Source: Bostrychus sinensis
Taxonomy: Eukaryota; Chordata; Actinopteri; Gobiiformes; Eleotridae
Length of the DNA stretch: 64,000 bases
Assembly: GCA_020698575.1 (NCBI GenBank)
Contig: CM036243.1
Location: forward strand, 42,685,095-42,749,094
Reading direction: 5' to 3'
Position numbers and translations under genes: made by a program. Under the pieces are notes generated by a model, which did no database searches, was not told where the DNA came from, and worked only from the letters and a program-made list of their open reading frames with translations. Positions 23,930 through 33,565 of this stretch are shown in pieces. The number at the start of each line of letters is the position of its first letter. Position 1 is the stretch's first letter.

Positions 23930-24524
23930 GGGCCTGGATAACGCAGGGGATTTGGGCGCGGGCCCTCGTGGACCCTGCAGGCAGTGTAGGCTCCTCCCAT
24001 CTGTGAACCCGGGCCCCGAGCTGAAACTCGTTCTGATTCGTGTGCAGTGAGTTTGGGGCCGTGCTGCTGTCAGGCTTTCAGCTGAGTCACCTCCAGATTC
24101 CTCTCAGTTTCTGACTTCACTGCCTGCAGGATCTGCGAGGGTCCACGCCCAAATCCCCAGAGCTATCCAGGTCCAGGTCTGGTCCAGGTCTGACCCCAGT
24201 CCTCCAGATCCACCTGGTCCAGGTCTGACCCCAGTCCTCCAGATCCACCTGGTCCTGATGTAGTCTCCGTCTCCGTTCATTACACATAATATGAAACTAT
24301 AAAAGTCATTAAATTTAACAAAACAGCATGAAAAGGGTCATGGAGCTCGTTCAGAGCCGCTGTTTCTCTCTCTCTCCTATAGCTACACACTTGTTGACAA
24401 AAACAAGCGCGCTTCATTTAGTTTGTTTTCACCATGAGTCCATTTCTGTAATGTTAGAAGTGTAAAGTTAAAGTCACATTTTCATTTAGAACAATAAGAA
24501 ATAATGTGTTCTGTTGGTTTTTGG

Positions 24525-24568
24525 CTGCACTTTTGCTTTCAGCACCACAGACAGCGTTTACGCTGCAC

Positions 24569-24600
<32 letters not shown>

Positions 24601-24735
24601 GGAGGGTCACGAATATTAACAAATGTTATCTGAGGGTCGCAGCTCTAAAAAGCTGAGAACCACTGGTTTAACTAAGTCTGAGACGGAGTCAAGCAAAGCT
24701 TTAACTTCTGTCACTGTTGTGACAGTGAAGTGTAA
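24525..24735. mobile_element. Insertion in the right foldback arm with a hAT-like end and a poly-G run
   Basis: This interval interrupts the inverted match to the left arm. It contains CTGAGAACCACTGG, the inverted end of a common hAT/Charlie-like family. It also contains 25 consecutive G at 24569-24593. Boundaries are approximate. Confidence 0.5.
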
Positions 24736-24897
24736 GCTACACAGACCACACAGGATCAACGTCCGGGTCACGCAAAACCATTAAAGAAAAACTAAATATT
24801 GCATTATGTCCCCAAGCGAGTCCTCAAACGGTAATTTTTTGTACTAAGCATCAAATCAAAAAATGAAAATAAAACTTTTTTTTTTCCTTTTACATTC

Positions 24898-27800
24898 GTC
24901 CAATCAGAAGCGTTGTTCTATCGTCCAATCAGAAGTGTTGTTCTATCGTCCAATCAGAAGCGTTGTTCTATCGTCCAATCAGAAGCGTTGTTCTATTGTC
25001 CAATCAGAAGCGTTGTTCTATCGTCCAATCAGAAGCGTTGTTCTCTCATCCAATCAGAAGCGTTGTTCTATCGTCCAATCAGAAGTGTTGTTCTATCGTC
25101 CAATCAGAAGTGTTGTTCTCTCGTCCAATCAGAAGCGTTGTTCTCTCGTCCAATCAGAAGCGTTGTTCTATCGTCCAATCAGAAGTGTTGTTCTATCGTC
25201 CAATCAGAAGCATTGTTCTCTCGTCCAATCAGAAGCGTTGTTCTCTCGTCCAATCAGAAGCGTTGTTCTCTCATCCAATCAGAAGTGTTGTTCTATCGTC
25301 CAATCAGAAGTGTTGTTCTATCGTCCAATCAGAAGTGTTGTTCTCTCGTCCAATCAGAAGCGTTGTTCTCTCGTCCAATCAGAAGTGTTGTTCTATCGTC
25401 CAATCAGAAGCGTTGTTCTCTCGTCCAATCAGAAGTGTTGTTCTATCGTCCAATCAGAAGCGTTGTTCTATCGTCCAATCAGAAGCGTTGTTCTATCGTC
25501 CAATCAGAAGCGTTGTTCTATCGTCCAATCAGAAGTGTTGTTCTATCGTCCAATCAGAAGCGTTGTTCTCTCGTCCAATCAGAAGCGTTGTTCTATCGTC
25601 CAATCAGAAGTGTTGTTCTATCGTCCAATCAGAAGCGTTGTTCTATCGTCCAATCAGAAGCGTTGTTCTATCGTCCAATCAGAAGCGTTGTTCTATCGTC
25701 CAATCAGAAGCGTTGGTCTATCGTCCAATCAGAAGCGTTGTTCTATCGTCCAATCAGAAGCGTTGTTCTATCGTCCAATCAGAAGTGTTGTTCTATCGTC
25801 CAATCAGAAGCGTTGTTCTATTGTCCAATCAGAAGTGTTGTTCTATCGTCCAATCAGAAGTGTTGTTCTCTCGTCCAATCAGAAGCGTTGTTCTATCGTC
25901 CAATCAGAAGTGTTGTTCTCTCGTCCAATCAGAAGCGTTGTTCTCTCGTCCAATCAGAAGCGTTGTTCTATCGTCCAATCAGAAGTGTTGTTCTCTCATC
26001 CAATCAGAAGCGTTGTTCTCTCGTCCAATCAGAAGCGTTGTTCTCTCGTCCAATCAGAAGCGTTGTTCTATCGTCCAATCAGAAGCGTTGTTCTATTGTC
26101 CAATCAGAAGCGTTGGTCTATCGTCCAATCAGAAGCGTTGTTCTATCGTCCAATCAGAAGCGTTGTTCTATCGTCCAATCAGAAGTGTTGTTCTATCGTC
26201 CAATCAGAAGCGTTGTTCTATCGTCCAGTCAGAAGTGTTGTTCTATCGTCCAATCAGAAGTGTTGTTCTCTCGTCCAATCAGAAGCGTTGTTCTATCGTC
26301 CAATCAGAAGTGTTGTTCTCTCATCCAATCAGAAGCGTTGTTCTATCGTCCAATCAGAAGCGTTGTTCTATTGTCCAATCAGAAGCGTTGGTCTATCGTC
26401 CAATCAGAAGCGTTGTTCTATCGTCCAATCAGAAGCGTTGTTCTATCGTCCAATCAGAAGTGTTGTTCTATCGTCCAATCAGAAGCGTTGTTCTATTGTC
26501 CAATCAGAAGCGTTGTTCTCTCGTCCAATCAGAAGCGTTGTTCTCTCGTCCAATCAGAAGCGTTGTTCTCTCGTCCAATCAGAAGTGTTGTTCTCTCGTC
26601 CAATCAGAAGCGTTGTTCTATCGTCCAATCAGAAGCGTTGTTCTCTCATCCAATCAGAAGCGTTGTTCTATCGTCCAATCAGAAGCGTTGTTCTCTCATC
26701 CAATCAGAACCGTTGTTCTATCGTCCAATCAGAAGTGTTGTTCTCTCATCCAATCAGAAGCGTTGTTCTATCGTCCAATCAGAAGCGTTGTTCTCTCATC
26801 CAATCAGAAGCGTTGTTCTATCGTCCAATCAGAAGCGTTGTTCTCTCGTCCAATCAGAAGCGTTGTTCTATCGTCCAATCAGAAGTGTTGTTCTCTCGTC
26901 CAATCAGAAGCGTTGTTCTATCGTCCAATCAGAAGTGTTGTTCTCTCGTCCAATCAGAAGCGTTGTTCTATCGTCCAATCAGAAGCGTTGTTCTCTCATC
27001 CAATCAGAAGCGTTGTTCTATCGTCCAATCAGAAGCGTTGTTCTCTCGTCCAATCAGAAGCGTTGTTCTATCGTCCAATCAGAAGCGTTGTTCTCTCATC
27101 CAATCAGAAGCGTTGTTCTATCGTCCAGTCAGAAGTGTTGTTCTCTCGTCCAATCAGAAGTGTTGTTCTCTCGTCCAATCAGAAGCGTTGTTCTATCGTC
27201 CAATCAGAAGCGTTGTTCTATCGTCCAATCAGAAGCGTTGTTCTCTCATCCAATCAGAAGCGTTGTTCTATCGTCCAATCAGAAGTGTTGTTCTCTCGTC
27301 CAATCAGAAGCGTTGTTCTATCGTCCAATCAGAAGCGTTGTTCTCTCATCCAATCAGAAGCGTTGTTCTATCGTCCAATCAGAAGCGTTGTTCTATCGTC
27401 CAATCAGAAGCGTTGTTCTATCGTCCAATCAGAAGCGTTGTTCTCTCATCCAATCAGAAGCGTTGTTCTATCGTCCAATCAGAAGCGTTGTTCTCTTGTC
27501 CAATCAGAAGCGTTGTTCTATCGTCCAATCAGAAGCGTTGTTCTCTCATCCAATCAGAAGCGTTGTTCTATCGTCCAGTCAGAAGTGTTGTTCTCTCGTC
27601 CAATCAGAAGTGTTGTTCTCTCGTCCAATCAGAAGCGTTGTTCTCTCGTCCAATCAGAAGCATTGTTCTATCGTCCAATCAGAAGCGTTGTTCTCTCGTC
27701 CAATCAGAAGCATTGTTCTATCGTCCAATCAGAAGCGTTGTTCTATCGTCCAATCAGAAGCGTTGTTCTCTTGTCCAATCAGAAGCGTTGTTCTCTCGTC

Positions 27801-28944
27801 CAATCAGAAGCGTTGTTCTATCGTCCAATCAGAAGCGTTGTTCTCTCGTCCAATCAGAAGCGTTGTTCTCTCGTCCAATCAGAAGCATTGTTCTATCGTC
27901 CAATCAGAAGCGTTGTTCTATCGTCCAATCAGAAGCGTTGTTCTCTCGTCCAATCAGAAGCGTTGTTCTCTCGTCCAATCAGAAGCATTGTTCTATCGTC
28001 CAATCAGAAGCGTTGTTCTCTCGTCCAATCAGAAGCGTTGTTCTATCGTCCAATCAGAAGCGTTGTTCTCTCGTCCAATCAGAAGCGTTGTTCTCTCGTC
28101 CAATCAGAAGCGTTGTTCTATCGTCCAATCAGAAGTGTTGTTCTCTCGTCCAATCAGAAGTGTTGTTCTCTCGTCCAATCAGAAGCGTTGTTCTCTCGTC
28201 CAATCAGAAGCATTGTTCTATCGTCCAATCAGAAGCGTTGTTCTCTCGTCCAATCAGAAGCATTGTTCTATCGTCCAATCAGAAGCGTTGTTCTATCGTC
28301 CAATCAGAAGCGTTGTTCTCTTGTCCAATCAGAAGCGTTGTTCTCTCGTCCAATCAGAAGCGTTGTTCTATCGTCCAATCAGAAGCGTTGTTCTCTCGTC
28401 CAATCAGAAGCGTTGTTCTCTCGTCCAATCAGAAGCATTGTTCTATCGTCCAATCAGAAGCGTTGTTCTATCGTCCAATCAGAAGCGTTGTTCTCTCGTC
28501 CAATCAGAAGCGTTGTTCTCTCGTCCAATCAGAAGCGTTGTTCTCTCGTCCAATCAGAAGCGTTGTTCTCTCGTCCAATCAGAAGCGTTGTTCTATCGTC
28601 CAATCAGAAGCGTTGTTCTCTCGTCCAATCAGAAGTGTTGTTCCCTCGTCCAATCAGAAGCGTTGTTCTCTCGTCCAATCAGAAGTGTTGTTCCCTCGTC
28701 CAATCAGAAGCGTTGTTCTCTCGTCCAATCAGAAGCATTGTTCTATCGTCCAATCAGAAGTGTTGTTCTCTCGTCCAATCAGAAGTGTTGTTCCCTCGTC
28801 CAATCAGAAGTGTTGTTCTCTCGTCCAATCAGAAGTGTTGTTCCCTCGTCCAATCAGAAGCGTTGTTCTCTCGTCCAATCAGAAGCATTGTTCTATCGTC
28901 CAATCAGAAGTGTTGTTCTATCGTCCAATCAGAAGCGTTGTTCT
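24898..28944. repeat. 25-bp minisatellite, about 162 copies, each with a CCAATCAG box
   Basis: Units of 25 bases have the form GTCCAATCAGAAG then YGTTGTTCTMTC. Nearly all keep CCAATCAG, the consensus core bound by NF-Y; three show CCAGTCAG. Variation is concentrated at the two CpG sites of the unit plus one A/C position. The array follows the right foldback arm almost directly and ends at GAGCTCATTTGC. Open frames across it are incidental. Confidence 0.95.
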
Positions 28945-29526
28945 GAGCTCATTTGCATTGCTTTGCTGTTTTCAGCTCCGTGAGTCAAAAGAACCAGGTT
29001 AAAGCTAAAGTCAGAGCTAAAGCGTTTAGTTTCTGTGTTGGCAAATGAAATGGCTAATGCTTTAGCAAATGGAATAAGCTACTGCTGTTTTAAATCGCAA
29101 TTTAAAGTTTGTATTATTAATCAAAATTATAAATCAAACTATTTATTTATCTTTCAAAAAGGTGTTTTGGGAATCAGTTTATTAAAGTTAGTATTAATTG
29201 CAGAATTGGTAATTGTGCTTTTAAATTGACTTTTAAATTAACAGTTACATTTTTGTTTAGGAAATAATTTAACAATTGCTCTTACAATTTGAAGATTAAT
29301 AAATGAAACTGCAAATACATTTTATAATTCTCTATTTAAAGTGTAATTTAAATGTTCTTTTATTAAATCCTTTATTATGATTTACATGGTCCTAAAAATC
29401 CTCCTTAGGATACAGCTAAATGCACATTTAATAATAATAATAATGATAATAATAATAATAATGATAATAATAATAATAATGATAATAATAAATATGATAT
29501 GATAATGATTATTCATTAATAATAAA
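28945..29526. other. No gene; AT-rich with a trinucleotide run
   Basis: Unique AT-rich sequence, then an imperfect (AAT)n/(GAT)n microsatellite at about 29431-29520 that abuts the zinc-finger tail remnant. Confidence 0.7.
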
Positions 29527-29605
29527 TGAATAATCATGTGTTCATTAAGATGACTTTTCCATTTGAAACATTTGAATGGTTTCTCTCCAGTATGAACTCT
29601 CTGAT
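29527..29605 (-). pseudogene. Severed 3' coding remnant of ZNF-3
   Basis: On the minus strand it encodes RVHTGEKPFKC then, after an 18-base deletion relative to ZNF-1, FKWKSHLNEHMII. This is the penultimate-finger region of the paralogue. It is separated from the rest of ZNF-3 by the LTR-like insertion at 29606-30061. The last finger is missing and replaced by the AT-rich microsatellite. Confidence 0.8.
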
Positions 29606-30061
29606 TAACAAATAGAGTTTTATTATTGTGGTTGGAAAGTTCAGGTCACTGCTGTGGGCCGGGTTAGAATCCAATTAAACAGTCACTGGTAGTTTAGTGG
29701 TGATTTATTCAACGTTGATAATCTTTTTGAAGCCAGTGTGGTTCTAAAACACAGAATACAGACAAATATGAGTAAGTAACTAATACAGACTAACAACAGT
29801 ACTAAATAACAAAGCAGTACACATCAGGGTACAACCACATTAACGACCTCTCAACCATTAACTATGCACGTGCTCGGAGCCGACGCTGCGTTCAGTACCA
29901 ATTAGCAGAAGGAAACGGGTCTAATACAAAATATAAAGAAGTAAAATGCTTTGGGACACAACTTAATTGCTACTCAGGCACAAACACTGTGTCCCAGCGC
30001 TGCCCTCGCTCACCGGCAGTCTCTCCGTCAGCACCGCACTCACAAGGCACACTTTTCAACA
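29606..30061 (-). mobile_element. 456-bp solo-LTR-like insertion with CTGAT target duplication
   Basis: The 5-base sequence CTGAT flanks the insert on both sides (29601-29605 and 30062-30066). Removing the insert and one CTGAT restores the alignment to ZNF-1 (CTTGTTAAACATCAG then AGAGTTCA). On the minus strand the insert runs TGTTGAAAAG to TTTGTTA and carries AATAAA (29704-29709 on the plus strand as TTTATT). Length, 5-bp duplication and an internal poly(A) signal fit a solo LTR. The retroelement family is not determined; its end is TA rather than the usual CA. Confidence 0.75.
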
Positions 30062-32189
30062 CTGATGTTTAACAAGATGACTTTTTAGTTTGAAACCTTT
30101 CCCACAAACTGAACATTTGTGAGGACGCTCTCGTGTGTGAACATGCGACATGTGTCTCTTCAAGCTCGAATTCCTTGTAAATACCATGCCACACTCTGAG
30201 CACCTGTATGGTTTAGAGCAGTCAGGATTTATCGTTGTGGAAGGAGTTTTGAGTGAAGTCGTGTCTTCTGAGCGGCTGATGTTATGTTGTACTTTTAAAT
30301 GTCGCTTTAGATGAATTTTATGTTTAAAAGTATTTTCACAAACTGAACATTTGTAAGGTTTTTGTCCGCTATGTACTACAATGTGTCTCTGTATGTCTGA
30401 GTTGAACCTAAATCCCTTCCCACACTCTGAGCACCTGTATGGTTTGGCCTTTCCTCCCACATCAGTCACTGATGATGGATTTACCACAGAAGTCTGCTCT
30501 AGAGTTCCATCCTCGACATGAGTCCTCAGGTGTGAATGGAATTTAAAGTCCTCTGTAAAACCTTTGTCACAAACTGGACAGATGTAATGGAGACGTTTTT
30601 GATGTCGAGTCAGCTCAGACTTCAAAATAAAACCTTTCCCACAAACTGAACAGACGTAAGGTCTCTCTCCTGTGTGAGTTCTCATGTGTGCTTTAAGATA
30701 AGCTTTTTCAGTAAAACGTTTCTCACAAACTGAACATTTAAACGGTTTCTCTCCAGAGTGAACTAACAAGTGTCGGTTAAGACAAGCTTTTCTTTTTAAA
30801 CCTTTCTCACAAACTGGACATTTGTAAGGTTTCTCTCCTGTGTGAACTAACATATGTCTTTGTAAATCTATATTGCACCTAAAGCCCTTCCCACAGACGG
30901 AGCACCTGTATGGGTTGATGTTTCCTTCTATCACTGAAGACTGCTCTAGAGTCCCGTCCTCTACATGAGTCCTCAGATGTGTTTGTAGATTAATCTTGCC
31001 TGAAAAACCTTTCTTACAAACTGGACAGAAGTGATGTTGAACTCCCAGATGTCGAGTAAGATCAGATTTTCGTATGAAACCTTTCTCACAAACTGAACAG
31101 ACGTAAGGTTTCTCTCCTGTGTGAGTTCTCATGTGTGCTTTAAGATTACCTTTTTCTAGAAAAGCTTTCTCACAAACTGAACATTTGAAATGTCGCTCTC
31201 CTGTGTGAACTAACATGTGTCTCTGTAAAGCAGAATTACATTCACACCCCTTCCCACAGTCTGAGCACCTGTAAGGTCTGTGGGTTCCTCTCACATCAGT
31301 CACAGAGGAGTCAGGATTTATCGGTGTGGAAGGAGTTTTGAGTGAAGTCGTGTTTTTTGAGCGAGTGATGTGATGTTGAAATCTGAGATGCTGGTTGAGA
31401 CCAGATTTTTGTTTGAAAGTATTCCCACAAACTGAACATTTGTGAAGTTTTTGTCCAGTGTGAACCAAGATATGTCTTTGTAAATCTGAATTCTTTCTAA
31501 ATCCCTTCCCACACTCAGAGCATCTGTGTTTTCTGGTGTTTCCTCTCACATCAGTCACAGAGGACTCAGGATCTTTCACTGAAGACAGAGTTCCATCCTC
31601 TACATGAGTCCTCAGATGTTCCTTTAGATCACAGTTCTTTACAAAACCTTTCTTACAAACTGGACAGATGTGATGTTGAACTCTCAGATGTCGAGTATGT
31701 TCAGATTTTTGTTTAAAATCTTTTTCACAAACTGAACATTTGTGAGGCCTCTCTCCTGTGTGAACTGACATGTGCATCTGCAAATCTGCATTCCGCTTAA
31801 ACCTCTTCCCACAGTCTGAGCAGCTGTAAGGTCTGTGTGTTCCTCCCACATCAGTCACAGAGGAGTCAGGACTGATCATTGCGTAGCTTCTTTTTGACGG
31901 AGCCTGTTCTTGACTATAGTCTTCTGAGTGGTCGGTGTCAGAAGAGCTGTCAGTGTGCTCCTCACTATCTGAGTGTAACTGTGTGAGTGGATCTGAGCTG
32001 CAGCCTGCTTCTGCTCCACAGTCCTCTCCATTAGTTTCCTCTCTGTTCTCCTCAGTTGGTCTTTGATGAAGCACAGAGGACTTGTCTTCATCATCTTCAG
32101 TTTTGACAGAGACCATGTGAAAAGGAAACTCTTCCGGCTCCTGTTTGATGCACAGCTCTGGTTCCTCTTTAATGTGGGGGGGCTCCCAG
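30056..32189 (-). CDS. C2H2 poly-zinc-finger protein ZNF-3, main exon, truncated by an LTR
   Basis: A paralogue of ZNF-1 and ZNF-2, predicted nuclear and DNA-binding. The exon begins after a good acceptor (TTCTTCTGCAG) with WEPPHIKEEPELCIKQEPEE, the same acidic linker, and DPESSVTDVRG / NPDSSVTDVRG spacers between finger groups. I count 17 fingers with intact C2H2 residues. The 18th (CSVCGKGFKLKSHLVKH) is cut after its first His: the next codons QC and the stop come from the target duplication and the first bases of the LTR-like insertion. The ATG at 32203 lies upstream of the acceptor and is unlikely to be the true start. No first exon was found on the minus strand before 36 kb. Finger integrity is better than in ZNF-1, so it may still be expressed as a slightly shortened protein. 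Confidence 0.85.
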
Positions 32190-32339
32190 CTGCAGAAGAA
32201 CAAAAGTACACACTTTTAATTATTAATGATTAGGAAGGAGTCTCCTCTGCATCCTCTTCTCTCACACCAACTAACTTCATGTCCTCTTTCACTACATCCA
32301 TAAACCTCCTCTCTGGTCTTCCTCTAGGCCTCCAGCTCT

Positions 32340-33300
32340 GACCTCAGCCTCAGACTTCTACCATATCCACTGTCCCTGCTCTGGACCAATTACTTGGGTT
32401 CTTTAATGCGCTGCTCAGTTTTCTTACAAGTTCTTGGACATGGAATGTGAAGGAAAGTGAACGGTCAATAAAAATGCCTAAATATTTATAATGTGACACT
32501 TCTTCGACTTCTGGACCAAAGACTGTACAAATGTTTGGGAAATTGACTACAGCGTTTTTTCCATGAGTGAAAGTCATCAATTTTTTTTAGTTTTTTTGTT
32601 TTTTTAGAATTCAGAACCAATTTTAAAGTGTCCAAATTATGTGGCAAGGTTTTTAAATGCAGACTGTAAGTTTGTGATAGCTTTATGCAATGTAGGCCCG
32701 GAACAATAAATCACAGTGTCGTCAGCATTGTAATGATAGTTGGCATTTTTGATGTTATTGCAGAGGTTGTTTGTGTAGATAATGAAGAGTAACGGCCCAA
32801 GAATTGATCCCTGAGGCACCCCCTTAGAAATGTTTTGAGAGGCTGAAGTGAGGCGGTTTACCTGCACACACTGTGTTCTCCCAGACAGGTAACTGTTGAA
32901 CCAGCCCCTGTCTGTTCTGAGTCCGACTGAGATGAGTCTTTGCAGGAGTATTTTGTGATCCTCTGTATCAAAAGCTTTGGATAAATCAGTAAACAGCGCT
33001 GCACAGTGCTGTTTATTATCCAAAGTTCTGATCAGATCATTTACAACTTTGAAGCTGCTGTTATTGTATTATGCTGTTTTCTGAATCCTGATTGAAATTT
33101 GTTTAGAATATTGTTATCTATTAGAAAATCTTTTAATTGACGGTTAATAAGTGACTCCATTAATTTTATCACATAACATATTTGACTCAAAGGTCTTACA
33201 AGTGACTGAAGGAGTATTTCCTTTACAGGGTTATAGAAAACTGATATTCCTTTGTTTTCTCAAAAAAGGGAGATGTGGCGTTAGTAATTCTAAGAGACAC
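32340..33300 (-). mobile_element. LINE reverse-transcriptase fragment (L2/CR1/Rex-like)
   Basis: Minus-strand blocks in order: QSGFRKxHSTxxA-like (about 33080), CAALFTDLSKAFDTEDHKIL (33000), GVPQGSILGPLLF (about 32840-32800), the catalytic box as NADDTVIY (about 32730), and after a frame change YKYLGIFIDRSL (about 32490). The expected box is YADD; here the Tyr is Asn. Frame breaks and lack of the endonuclease show a dead, truncated copy. It lies directly upstream of the ZNF-3 exon, where an intron or first exon would be expected. Confidence 0.85.
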
Positions 33301-33565
33301 AGTATTATCTTGGATGTCACTGTTACTCTTTGGTCACGCAACTGACGCAACCTGCGCTGGAAGCTGTGCGGATAACGTTAGAGCAATGCGTTAATAAAAA
33401 AAGCTGTCCCGTTTGTCAGCGCACAGTTGTCCCACGTTCTTTGGTTTAATTTAAGAACACGACCAACCACAGGCCTTGGAGCTCAATCACAGAACGCAGT
33501 CAGCGCAGTTTAAGAAACAGAACAACCCTAAAACCTGTGACCCACTCTGTTCCTACAGCCACAGC
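33301..33565. other. No gene seen
   Basis: Unique sequence between the LINE and the array. It ends with CTGTTCCTACAGCCACAG, the motif also found before the foldback in copy 2. Confidence 0.5.

Larger units (their letters stand above)
21021..24872. repeat. Large foldback with minisatellite in one arm
   Basis: The outer arms 21021-21395 and 24278-24872 are inverted copies sharing long exact blocks, such as the CGCGCTTGTTTTTGTCAAC region and CTATAGGAGAGAGAGAG. The right arm carries an insertion of about 210 bases (about 24525-24735). The inversion also covers the inner parts: 23928-23990 matches the inverse of about 24110-24165 (GGGGATTTGGGCG, CCTGCAGGCAGTG), and a remnant of the 35-bp array lies inverted at about 24167-24258. 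The centre is near 24000-24110. No transposase is visible. Confidence 0.85.

Noticed and set aside
21465..24050. Open frames of 220-861 codons through the 35-bp array
   Set aside because: Same cause: stop-free repeat read in all three frames, with no splice or start context.
24863..29002. Three open frames of over 1300 codons in the 25-bp array
   Set aside because: Repeat artefact; 25 is not a multiple of three, so each frame cycles through the same peptide set.
29680..29710. tRNA-like GGTAGTTTAGTGG motif
   Set aside because: No cloverleaf or B box around it; it lies inside the LTR-like insertion.
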